DNA of 38,779 nt from positions 1 through 38,779 of the forward strand of contig JAZSPM010000191.1 of the NCBI GenBank assembly GCA_045537455.1, written 5' to 3'. Each line of letters starts with the position of its first letter. Position 1 is the stretch's first letter. A model generated the notes under the pieces. That model did no database searches and was not told where the DNA came from. It worked only from the letters and a program-made list of their open reading frames with translations. The stretch comes from Ornithomonoglobus_A sp045537455 (GTDB lineage Bacteria; Bacillota; Clostridia; UBA1381). The translations under genes and the position numbers were made by a program. Below are positions 15,377-22,547 of the stretch, one piece after another.

Positions 15377-16384
15377 ATGAAAAAATATTTATTACCTAAT
15401 GAAGGAAATTTTTACAAAGCAAATTTACACTGTCATTCCAATTTGAGTGACGGAGTTCTCAGCCCAGAGGAACTGAAGGATCTATACAAAGCTCACGGCT
15501 ACTCTGTTCTGGCATATACCGATCACGATATATTTATTCCACATCATGAGCTCACCGATGACAGTTTTGTTGCTTTATCAGGTTTTGAAGCGCAATTTAA
15601 CGGAAGCAACAAATATCCCGGTGTGAAAAATGAGAAGAAATGCCATATGTGTGTTATAGCTGGTACGCCGGATATAGTTAAACAGCCGTGTTGGAACGAA
15701 AAATATGCATATATTGGAAATGCTGCCACAAACAAGAAAAATGTTCAAATTGATGAAGAAACAAGTCCTTTTGTACGGAAATATTCGTTCCAAGGCATAA
15801 ATAAAATGATAAAAACCTGTCGAGAAAAGGGCTTTTTTATAACATATAATCACCCATCCTGGTCTTTGGAAAACTATGAGCAATACATAAATTATGACGG
15901 TATACACGCTCTGGAAATATTCAATTACGCTACTGAGCTTTTAGGATATCAGTCATATGCTCCGGGTATATATGACGATATTTTAAAATCCGGAAAGAAA
16001 ATTTTTGCAGTAGCTGCAGATGACAATCACAATAATCTACGTCCCGATTCTTTTGGCGGCTTTGTTATGATTAAGGCGAAAAAGCTTAAATATGAAGCTA
16101 TAACAGAGGCTCTTTTTAATGGAGATTTCTATTCATCTACCGGGCCGGAAATTCACGAATTGTATATTGAAGATAACAGAATTCACATAAAGTGTTCGAA
16201 TGCAGTCATGATTAGTTTAACTACCGACCGAAGAATCTCAAAATGTGTATGGTCCGAGGATGGCAAATTCATTACCGAAACCGTTTTTGATTTAAATTGC
16301 GAGTGTGAATATTTCAGAATTACAGTTAAAGATATTAACGGAAACCATGCAAACACAAATGCGTATTTTACGGAGGATTTATAA
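15377..16384 (+). CDS. PHP-domain phosphoesterase
   Basis: A 335-residue metal-dependent hydrolase of the polymerase-and-histidinol-phosphatase family. Metal motifs are visible: 'HCHSNLSDG' (18-26), 'AYTDHD' (46-51), a glutamate in 'SGFEAQ', 'YNHPSW' in the middle, and 'AVAADDNHN' near 213-221. Members such as RNase AM (TrpH) act on nucleotides, others on sugar phosphates or phosphodiesters. A C-terminal beta-rich extension of about 80 residues follows the PHP core. It is predicted cytoplasmic, with no signal peptide. It lies 16 bases after egsA with GGAGG 8 bases upstream. In this operon it could remove a phosphate or open a cyclic phosphodiester; the substrate is not determined. Confidence 0.85.
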   Translation: MKKYLLPNEGNFYKANLHCHSNLSDGVLSPEELKDLYKAHGYSVLAYTDHDIFIPHHELTDDSFVALSGFEAQFNGSNKYPGVKNEKKCHMCVIAGTPDIVKQPCWNEKYAYIGNAATNKKNVQIDEETSPFVRKYSFQGINKMIKTCREKGFFITYNHPSWSLENYEQYINYDGIHALEIFNYATELLGYQSYAPGIYDDILKSGKKIFAVAADDNHNNLRPDSFGGFVMIKAKKLKYEAITEALFNGDFYSSTGPEIHELYIEDNRIHIKCSNAVMISLTTDRRISKCVWSEDGKFITETVFDLNCECEYFRITVKDINGNHANTNAYFTEDL

Positions 16385-16409
16385 ATAGTATGAAAAAGGT
16401 GAGTCAGTT

Positions 16410-17423
16410 ATGAAATTGAATTTAAAACAAATAATAGAAATTACCCTTGGATCGGTTCGTGTAGAAGAAGATAACGGATATACAAGTTTTTTCAGATTCA
16501 CAAAAGCACAGGAAGAACTTTATAAAGCTACAAGTGATAATGCTTACATAAAATCTTTTGCTACGGCAGGTATAAAACTTTCATTTAAAACTAACAGCAA
16601 AACTTTGTTTTTGAGCTCTTTAACAGAGGCTACATCAACACGTAAATATTTTTCTTTTGATGTTTTTGTAAACGGAAAAAGCATAGACTTTCTCGACAAT
16701 TTTGAAGGAGTCGATCTTCCAGAAGATTATACCACTACCAATCTTTTACTTGGTGAGTTTTCAAAAAACTTTAACCTTGGGGAAGGTGTGAAAAATGTAT
16801 GTGTATATTTTCCCTGGTCTGTAAAAGTAGCATTAAAAGAGCTTTCGGTTGATGATGGTGCATTCATTGAGGCAATAAGACCGGAAAAGAAGCTGCTTAT
16901 ATATGGGGACTCAATAACACAAGGATTCGATGTGCTCCGTCCCTCTGTGCATTATACTGCAAAACTGTCAGAAATGCTCGGCGCTGAAGGGTTTAACAAG
17001 GCAATCGGCGGTGAAAAGTTTTTTCCTAAGTTGGCTGAACTTAATGATGACTTTACGCCTGATTACATTACTGTTGCATATGGCACAAATGACTGGAGAA
17101 GGCATGACAGGAATACATTCAATAATAATTGTGCTGGATTTTATAAGGCGCTTGCAAAAAACTATCCTACATCGAAAATTTTTGCAATAACTCCCATATG
17201 GAGAAAAGACTGTAACGAGAAAGTAGCTTTTGGCCTTTTCGCTGATGCCGAGAATGATATTTTAAAGATAGCAGAAAACTTTGAGAATGTTTCTGTAATT
17301 TCAGGTTCAGAGCTGGTGCCAAAGGACGAAAGGTATTATGCAGATTCTCGTCTGCATCCAAATGATGAAGGTTTTGATTTTTATGCCAAAAATGTATGCT
17401 CGAAACTAAAATTAGAATTATAA
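16410..17423 (+). CDS. SGNH/GDSL-family esterase with N-terminal beta domain
   Basis: A serine esterase of 337 residues. An N-terminal beta-sandwich-like part (about 1-155) resembles the accessory domain of CE2/CE3-like carbohydrate esterases. It is followed by an SGNH core with block I 'LLIYGDSITQGFD' (Ser168), block III 'YGTNDWR' (Asn227) and block V 'DSRLHPNDEG' (Asp312, His316). It has no signal peptide, so it should act on an imported, acylated substrate in the cytoplasm. It follows the PHP gene by 25 bases and precedes the GDPD gene. Together they suggest stepwise removal of an acyl ester and a phosphodiester from one compound. Confidence 0.87.
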   Translation: MKLNLKQIIEITLGSVRVEEDNGYTSFFRFTKAQEELYKATSDNAYIKSFATAGIKLSFKTNSKTLFLSSLTEATSTRKYFSFDVFVNGKSIDFLDNFEGVDLPEDYTTTNLLLGEFSKNFNLGEGVKNVCVYFPWSVKVALKELSVDDGAFIEAIRPEKKLLIYGDSITQGFDVLRPSVHYTAKLSEMLGAEGFNKAIGGEKFFPKLAELNDDFTPDYITVAYGTNDWRRHDRNTFNNNCAGFYKALAKNYPTSKIFAITPIWRKDCNEKVAFGLFADAENDILKIAENFENVSVISGSELVPKDERYYADSRLHPNDEGFDFYAKNVCSKLKLEL

Positions 17424-17469
17424 GTTTTTTAAACTACAGCAATTTTACAAAATAATATTATGAAGTGTT

Positions 17470-17534
17470 TTTTTCGAAGCAGATTAACGCTGATGCGACT
17501 TGGCAAAGCGATAAACAGATGGAGGAATGATAAA
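17470..17534 (+). pseudogene. Fossil of an egsA 3' end fused in frame ahead of GDPD
   Basis: The DNA at about 17475-17515 reads 'RSRLTLMRLGKAINRW', against 'RNRLTLMRLRRTIKNI' at the end of the egsA gene of this same operon. Aligned base by base, about 31 of 41 positions agree. Nothing before it resembles egsA, so only the last 20 or so codons survive. The simplest reading is that the GDPD gene once lay directly downstream of another egsA copy, which has been deleted or from which it was transferred. Confidence 0.65.
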
Positions 17535-18323
17535 ATGGACGGGTCAAGAATAATACTGGCGGCACACAGAGGTGATAAATTTCGATATCCTGAAAATACT
17601 ATTTCGGCGTTTGAATCAGCAGTCAATCTTGGGGTAGATATGATTGAAACCGATGTCAGGATGAGTAAAGATGGTGAGCTTGTGTTGATACACGACAGAA
17701 GCGCACTTCGCACAACTGGGATAGATAAAAATATTGATGAAATGACACTTTCAGAAATTAAGAAACTTGATGCAGGGTATACTTTCAAAACCACTGTTAA
17801 GGCTGAAATACCTACGGTAAGAGAGTTTCTTGAGTCTATCAAAAATGTTGATATAATGGTAAACTGGGAATTCAAGGTGTATCCGGTTGATTTTGGTGAC
17901 GATATTGCATTCGAAGTTGTGAAAAAACTAGTTGATTTGATTGATGAGTACAATATGAGCGAAAAGTCAATGATGAATTCATTCAGTGAAAGAATTCTGG
18001 AATATATCTATAAAAAATACAAGAATCAATTCCCAATTCACGGACAAGGCATATACAAATGCAGACGATCATGTGACTTATCCGAAATTAATGAAATCGA
18101 GCTTTTTGACTGGTGTTGTCTATACCCTAATGAGCTAGGGCACAGCCCTATTGAGTTTAAAGAGAATTTTGATTTTTGTATACAAAACGGTGTTATTCCA
18201 TGCCTTTGTATTCCTGATACTATTAATGATTACAAAAATGCTGTTGATTATGGATGTAAAATGTTTACATCCAACAATATTGCAGAGGCGATACAGATTT
18301 TGTCAGAACTCAAAGTGAGATAA
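17535..18323 (+). CDS. Glycerophosphodiester phosphodiesterase-family protein
   Basis: A cytoplasmic TIM-barrel phosphodiesterase of 262 residues (no signal peptide). The GDPD catalytic set is complete: 'AAHRGDKFRYPENT' (9-22, His11), 'MIETDVRMSKDGELVLIHD' (36-54, Glu38, Asp40, His53), 'EIPTVREFLE' and 'MVNWEFKV' with the barrel glutamate. Known members release glycerol phosphate from glycerophosphodiesters; relatives split sugar phosphodiesters such as agrocinopines. The ATG at 17535 is chosen because GGAGG lies 9 bases upstream. A longer frame from 17460 only adds the egsA fossil. It is the last gene of the operon and could feed glycerol 1-phosphate to the EgsA-like dehydrogenase. Confidence 0.9.
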   Translation: MDGSRIILAAHRGDKFRYPENTISAFESAVNLGVDMIETDVRMSKDGELVLIHDRSALRTTGIDKNIDEMTLSEIKKLDAGYTFKTTVKAEIPTVREFLESIKNVDIMVNWEFKVYPVDFGDDIAFEVVKKLVDLIDEYNMSEKSMMNSFSERILEYIYKKYKNQFPIHGQGIYKCRRSCDLSEINEIELFDWCCLYPNELGHSPIEFKENFDFCIQNGVIPCLCIPDTINDYKNAVDYGCKMFTSNNIAEAIQILSELKVR

Positions 18324-18383
18324 GTATCTTTTTGTGTCCGGTGTTTAACGAGTAGGGAAAATGTATACCACTCCCCAAAATAT

Positions 18384-18433
18384 TTAGGATATCCTAAGAC
18401 CTTAAACGGTACGATGTAGCATCGCACCTACAA
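18384..18433. repeat. Short palindromes, including a TTGTAGG-type hairpin unit
   Basis: This is part of a 204-bp gap with no gene. TTAGGATATCCTAA (18384-18397) is a perfect 14-bp palindrome. At 18407-18433, read on the minus strand, TTGTAGG is followed by a GTGCGATG/CATCGTAC hairpin. This is the same design as the two TTGTAGGG-hairpin units inside the element at 390-525. Function unknown. Confidence 0.5.
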
Positions 18434-18470
18434 AAAAGGCAGAAACGAAATTCATCGTTTCTGCCTTTTT
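18432..18470. terminator. Bidirectional terminator between the GDPD and argG genes
   Basis: AAAAAAGGCAGAAACGA (18432-18448) pairs with TCGTTTCTGCCTTTTT (18454-18469) with T-runs on both strands. It serves both converging transcripts. Confidence 0.85.
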
Positions 18471-18474
18471 AAAT

Positions 18475-18516
18475 ACTGTCCTTAAGAGTACTCCCCATAT
18501 GCGGTGGAGTTTTTAT
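18475..18516 (-). repeat. Right copy of the 42-bp dispersed repeat
   Basis: On the minus strand it starts ATAAAAACTCCACCGC about 11 bases after the argG stop and ends CTCTTAAGGACAGT, just before the terminator. It is the inverted counterpart of 12431-12471. With that copy it brackets the DeoR-to-GDPD block. Confidence 0.7.
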
Positions 18517-18527
18517 GTTAAATAATA

Positions 18528-19745
18528 TTAATCCAAATTATTCTTTTTCTTCATCATAGCACGAACCTTTAGAGGAAGTCCGAATAGGTTGATGAAGCCT
18601 TCTGCATCCTTGTGGCTGTAAAGCTCGTGGCTGTCGCCGAATGATGCAATATCCTCGTTATACAGTGAGTAAGGTGACTTAGCTCCTGCAGGAGTAACTG
18701 AACCCTTGTAAAGCTTTAATCTTACTTCACCTGTAACTGTTTCGTCCATAACGTCAAACATTGCTGACATTGATTCTCTTAACGGTGTGAACCATTTTCC
18801 GTCGTATACAAGCTCTGAGAACTTGATAGCTGACTGACGCTTGAATGCCTGAGTATCACGGTCAAGACATAGATATTCAAGCTCCTGAATAGCAGTATAT
18901 AGAATTGTACCGCCCGGTGTTTCATATACGCCTCTTGACTTCATACCAACAAGTCTGTCCTCAACGATATCAGCAATACCTACACCGTGCTTTCCACCAA
19001 GTGCGTTAAGCTTTTCAACAAGAGCACGAGGAGCAAGCTTTTCGCCATTAAGTGAAACAGGCTCGCCCTTTTCAAAGCCTACTGTTATGTATTCAGGCTC
19101 GTCAGGAGCTTTTTCAGGTGATACACCAAGCTTTAATAATGTATCAAGCTGTGGCTCATTTGCAGGGTCTTCCAAATCCATACCCTCGTGGCTGATGTGC
19201 CAGATGTTACGGTCTCTTGAATATAAATCCTTCTTTGTTACAGGGATTTCAATGTTGTGAGCCTCTGCATAGTCAACAGCATCCTCACGTGATGTAATAT
19301 CCCAGATTCTCCAGGGAGCAATAATCTTTAATGATGGGTCAAGAGCTTTTACTGTAAGCTCAAAACGAACCTGGTCGTTACCCTTACCTGTAGCACCGTG
19401 GCATATAGCAACAGCACCCTCTTTTTGAGCAATCTCAACGAGTCTCTTTGCAATTATAGGTCTTGCATGTGATGTACCAAGTAAATATTTACCCTCATAT
19501 ACAGCACCTGCTTTTAGTGTAGGGAATATATAATCCTTAACGTATTCGTCTCTTAAATCTTCAATATAAAGCTTTGAAGCACCTGCCTTCTTAGCTCTCT
19601 CCTCAAGGCCTTCAGTTTCTTTGCCTTGTCCAACGTCACCGCATACTGCAATAACGTCATAATCGTAATTTTCCTTTAACCAGGGAATAATGATTGATGT
19701 GTCAAGTCCTCCACTGTATGCGAGAACAACCTTTTCCTTTGCCAT
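18528..19745 (-). CDS. argG: Argininosuccinate synthase
   Basis: It joins citrulline and aspartate with ATP in the penultimate step of arginine synthesis, in the cytoplasm. The 405 residues are of normal length, with the ATP-binding P-loop 'LAYSGGLDTSIIIPWL' (8-23), 'VCGDVGQG', 'LGTSHARPIIAK', 'ICHGATGKGNDQVRFE' (citrulline/aspartate site) and 'SRGVYETPGGTIL'. AGGAGG is 8 bases upstream of the ATG. argH is not adjacent. The promoter is at 19777-19805 and two tandem ArgR-like boxes lie 50-90 bases further upstream, so it is probably arginine-repressed or arginine-responsive. Confidence 0.97.
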   Translation of the reverse strand: MAKEKVVLAYSGGLDTSIIIPWLKENYDYDVIAVCGDVGQGKETEGLEERAKKAGASKLYIEDLRDEYVKDYIFPTLKAGAVYEGKYLLGTSHARPIIAKRLVEIAQKEGAVAICHGATGKGNDQVRFELTVKALDPSLKIIAPWRIWDITSREDAVDYAEAHNIEIPVTKKDLYSRDRNIWHISHEGMDLEDPANEPQLDTLLKLGVSPEKAPDEPEYITVGFEKGEPVSLNGEKLAPRALVEKLNALGGKHGVGIADIVEDRLVGMKSRGVYETPGGTILYTAIQELEYLCLDRDTQAFKRQSAIKFSELVYDGKWFTPLRESMSAMFDVMDETVTGEVRLKLYKGSVTPAGAKSPYSLYNEDIASFGDSHELYSHKDAEGFINLFGLPLKVRAMMKKKNNLD

Positions 19746-19776
19746 GGTAAAAACCTCCTAAATTTATTATACTGAT

Positions 19777-19805
19777 ATTATACAACAATTTGCTAAAATA
19801 TGCAA
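19777..19805 (-). promoter_or_regulatory. Promoter of argG
   Basis: On the minus strand TTGCAT (19800-19805), 17 bases, TATAAT (19777-19782). Confidence 0.75.
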
Positions 19806-19854
19806 TAGAAAAAATTGATAAATTTTAATGTTTTATGAGATAAAATTAATATTA

Positions 19855-19893
19855 AATGCATAAATATGTATAATATATGCATAAATATACATA
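19855..19893. promoter_or_regulatory. Two tandem ArgR/AhrC-type operator boxes
   Basis: The box at 19876-19893 is TATGCATAAATATACATA, which fits the 18-bp ARG-box consensus TNTGNATWWWWATNCANA at every position. The box at 19855-19872 differs from the consensus at two positions. The spacing between them is exactly 3 bp, the arrangement seen for hexameric ArgR in other bacteria. They lie between the divergent promoters of argG and the deacetylase gene. Confidence 0.75.
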
Positions 19894-19905
19894 AAATATT
19901 CATGC

Positions 19906-19934
19906 TTGAAATGTTTATGTTTTTGTGATATAAT
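19906..19934 (+). promoter_or_regulatory. Promoter of the deacetylase-PHP operon
   Basis: TTGAAA (19906-19911), 17 bases, TATAAT (19929-19934). It starts 12 bases after the ARG box, so the same repressor could touch it. Confidence 0.7.
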
Positions 19935-19971
19935 GATTTCATTAAATATAAAAATAAGGGGTGTATTTTTT

Positions 19972-20823
19972 ATGAGAACAGTTTTAATGAGATATCCGAA
20001 AGGAAAAGCAAAGGCGGTTACATTCAGCTATGATGACGGAGTTATACAGGACATCCGGCTTGCTGAAATGTTTGATAAATATGGAATGAAAGGCACATTT
20101 AATTTTAATAGTGAACGTATTAGAAGCGACAGTTTTAGCAAAGAGCAGATAAAGGAGCATTTTATTTCAAAAGGACACGAAATTGCTGTGCATGGTGCAT
20201 ATCATAGAGCAAACGGCAATCTGAGACCTATTGAAGGTATAAGAGATGTACTTGATTGCAGACTTGAGCTTGAGGAGAAATGTGACTGTATTATCCGGGG
20301 GATGGCTTATCCTGATACAGGAATAACACTGATGGGTAATTTTGGAACTTATGAAATGGTAAAGCAGTATCTTGTAGAGCTTGATATTGCATATTCAAGA
20401 ACCTTGGGCGGTGATAACAATTCTTTTATGCTGCCTTCGGATTTTCATGCGTGGATGCCATCGGCACATCACAACAATCCGCAAATCATGGAATTTATTG
20501 ACCAGTTTTTAAATATTGACATTTCTACAAAAGCATATCATGCAAGAAGAATTCCGCGTCTTTTGTATATATGGGGACACAGCTATGAGTTTGACAGAAA
20601 TGACAACTGGGAGCATATGGAAGAAATTTGTAAAAAGCTTGCAAATAATGAGGAAATATGGTATGCCACAAACATAGAAATATATGATTATGTTCAGGCT
20701 TATAAGAGCTTAAGATACAGTGCTGACGGTCATAAAGTTTATAATCCGACACTTTTAACAATATGGTTAGATGTTAGTGGTAAGCTTTACAGCGTGAAAT
20801 CGGGAGAAACAATCTGTATATAA
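19972..20823 (+). CDS. Polysaccharide deacetylase-like (NodB fold) protein
   Basis: A 283-residue CE4-like metal hydrolase without a signal peptide. Motifs are 'VTFSYDDGVIQD' (16-27, metal Asp) and 'AVHGAYHRA' (72-80, metal His74 and His78), with 'GMAYPDTG' in the position of motif 3. The later part is unusual for CE4 ('IPRLLYIWGHSYEFDRNDNW' near 200-220), as in the cytoplasmic deacetylase-like proteins found beside sugar-processing genes. ATG 19972 is used because the promoter's -10 box lies downstream of an in-frame ATG at 19906; AAGGGG lies upstream. It is co-transcribed with the PHP protein 19 bases downstream. The substrate is unknown. Confidence 0.82.
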   Translation: MRTVLMRYPKGKAKAVTFSYDDGVIQDIRLAEMFDKYGMKGTFNFNSERIRSDSFSKEQIKEHFISKGHEIAVHGAYHRANGNLRPIEGIRDVLDCRLELEEKCDCIIRGMAYPDTGITLMGNFGTYEMVKQYLVELDIAYSRTLGGDNNSFMLPSDFHAWMPSAHHNNPQIMEFIDQFLNIDISTKAYHARRIPRLLYIWGHSYEFDRNDNWEHMEEICKKLANNEEIWYATNIEIYDYVQAYKSLRYSADGHKVYNPTLLTIWLDVSGKLYSVKSGETICI

Positions 20824-20842
20824 ATACATAAGGAGACTACCT

Positions 20843-22006
20843 ATGAAAAATAAAGAAGCCTCAGAGGCAAGGCGCTATGATACACCGTACCGATGTAGGG
20901 AACTGGCAGAATACGTTTATGGCGGTGAGCAGGAAAACAAAGACGAATACCGAAAACAAACTTTTGCACAGACTGAAAAATTTATGCCGAAAAAACATGA
21001 ATATAATATATATTTTGGTGAAATGCACGGTCATACTAAACTTTCGGATGGTGCTCCTGATGCGGAAGAATATTTTCCTCATATAAGGGATAATGCAAAG
21101 CTTGATTTTGCAGCACTTACAGACCATGACCATGGTGGAGTAGGATATGCTGAGCTTTACGGTGAAAAATGGGAGATTGTAAAACAGCTTGTCAAGAAAA
21201 ATTATGAACCGGGTAAGTTTACAACTCTCTTAGCTTATGAACGTGATTCGTACCCGTGGTATAATAATATGGTTGCATATTTTGATAATCACGATGCACA
21301 GATACTTCCGCAAAGCATTCCTGGAGAAATAACCAAGGAAGAGCTTATAAATGCACTTAGTCGTGATGATGTGCTTCTGGCACCTCATGATACATATCAC
21401 ATTGAAGCCGGCAGTGATTTAAAGAATATGGACAGTAGCTTGTATACTGAATTGTTTGAAATATATTCATGCGGAGATGCTGCGGAGTATTTTGGTAATC
21501 CAAATAATGATGCCCCTGTTTTATGCGAAGGCGGATTTTTGCAGGATGCGTTGAAAAACGGAGCAAAGATGGGCGTTATTGCAGGTTCAGATAGCCATTG
21601 CCTTGAAAACGGAATTAATTTCCCTGAACAGCAAAGATACAATGGTCTTACAGCGGTTCTTGCAAAAGAGAATACATTGGAATCAATATTTGAAGCTTTA
21701 AAAGCAAGAAGATGCTATGCTTTTATGGGTGGTAGAATTTATATTGATTTTCGAGTAAATGATTATTTGATGGGTGAGGAAATAACATCAAAGGGCAGAA
21801 GAAGTGTATATTTTTCAGTAGAAGCAGACGAAGATATAGAAAAGGTAACGCTTGTTAAAAATTGCAGGGATTATATTGTGTTTAAAATGAATACCTATAT
21901 GATGTTCGATTCCTGCGAAAATGAAGAAGATATATATTATCTGCGTGTAGAGCTTAAAGACGGCAGATGTGCGTGGACAAGCCCGATTTGGGTAAAAGAG
22001 GAATAG
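20843..22006 (+). CDS. PHP-domain / DUF3604-like metal-dependent hydrolase
   Basis: A 387-residue predicted cytoplasmic protein. The PHP-like metal motifs are 'YFGEMHGHTKLSDG' (57-70, His62 and His64), 'AALTDHDHGG' near 92-101, 'LLAPHDTYH' and 'VIAGSDSH'. A C-terminal beta-domain ('YLMGEEITSKGRRSVYFSVEADEDIEKVTLVKN') is the part typical of DUF3604-type proteins. It differs in subfamily from the PHP protein at 15377. AAGGAG lies 9 bases upstream. It is coupled to the upstream deacetylase-like gene, which suggests two consecutive steps on one small glycan or sugar-phosphate substrate. Confidence 0.8.
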   Translation: MKNKEASEARRYDTPYRCRELAEYVYGGEQENKDEYRKQTFAQTEKFMPKKHEYNIYFGEMHGHTKLSDGAPDAEEYFPHIRDNAKLDFAALTDHDHGGVGYAELYGEKWEIVKQLVKKNYEPGKFTTLLAYERDSYPWYNNMVAYFDNHDAQILPQSIPGEITKEELINALSRDDVLLAPHDTYHIEAGSDLKNMDSSLYTELFEIYSCGDAAEYFGNPNNDAPVLCEGGFLQDALKNGAKMGVIAGSDSHCLENGINFPEQQRYNGLTAVLAKENTLESIFEALKARRCYAFMGGRIYIDFRVNDYLMGEEITSKGRRSVYFSVEADEDIEKVTLVKNCRDYIVFKMNTYMMFDSCENEEDIYYLRVELKDGRCAWTSPIWVKEE

Positions 22007-22023
22007 TTTTAGGAGCAGTCATT

Positions 22024-22527
22024 ATGGTGATTTTAGGAATAGACCCGGGATATGCAATAGTCGGTATCGGGGTGATTGAGTATATAGGTAATAAATTCAG
22101 AGTTCTTGAATATAATGCCATTACAACTCCTGCGGGGATGCCGACAGTTGAGAGATTAAAAAAGATTTATACGGAAATAACAAGCTATCTTGTAAAATAT
22201 GACCCTGATGCAGTGGCGATAGAAGAACTGTTTTTCAATTCAAATCAGAAAACAGCGATAAACGTAGCACAGGCAAGAGGCGTTTTGCTTGTTGCGGTGG
22301 CGAATGCAAATATTCCGATATGCGAATATACACCGCTACAGGTTAAACAGTCAGTAACGGGCTACGGACGTGCAGAGAAAAAGCAAATACAGCAGATGGT
22401 AAAAACGCTGTTGGGGCTTAATGCAATTCCTAAGCCTGACGATGCGGCAGATGCTCTTGCGATAGCGATATGTCACGCACACTCAAATAAAATGAATAAG
22501 CTTTTAGGAACAAACGGAGTAAGATAA
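22024..22527 (+). CDS. ruvC: Holliday junction resolvase RuvC
   Basis: A 167-residue endonuclease that cuts Holliday junctions during recombination repair. The RNase H-like catalytic acids are all present: Asp7 in 'ILGIDPG', Glu67 in 'VAIEELFF', and Asp140 and Asp143 in 'KPDDAADALAIAICH'. The start at 22024 is chosen because AGGAG (22010-22014) lies 9 bases upstream and homology begins there. ruvA and ruvB are not in the window, although they often follow ruvC. It lies 17 bases after the PHP gene and may share its transcript. Confidence 0.95.
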   Translation: MVILGIDPGYAIVGIGVIEYIGNKFRVLEYNAITTPAGMPTVERLKKIYTEITSYLVKYDPDAVAIEELFFNSNQKTAINVAQARGVLLVAVANANIPICEYTPLQVKQSVTGYGRAEKKQIQQMVKTLLGLNAIPKPDDAADALAIAICHAHSNKMNKLLGTNGVR

Positions 22528-22543
22528 ATATCTTACTCCGTTT
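22512..22543. terminator. Bidirectional terminator between ruvC and the cysteine synthase-like gene
   Basis: A near-perfect 32-bp palindrome (AAACGGAGTAAGAT and its complement around an AAAT loop). It overlaps the ruvC stop codon and lies 5 bases past the opposite gene's stop. Confidence 0.75.
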
Positions 22544-22547
22544 AATT

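Noticed and set aside
17460..17534. A longer GDPD protein starting at ATG 17460.
   Set aside because: The extra residues match the end of EgsA, not GDPD, and the strong GGAGG lies 9 bases before ATG 17535.
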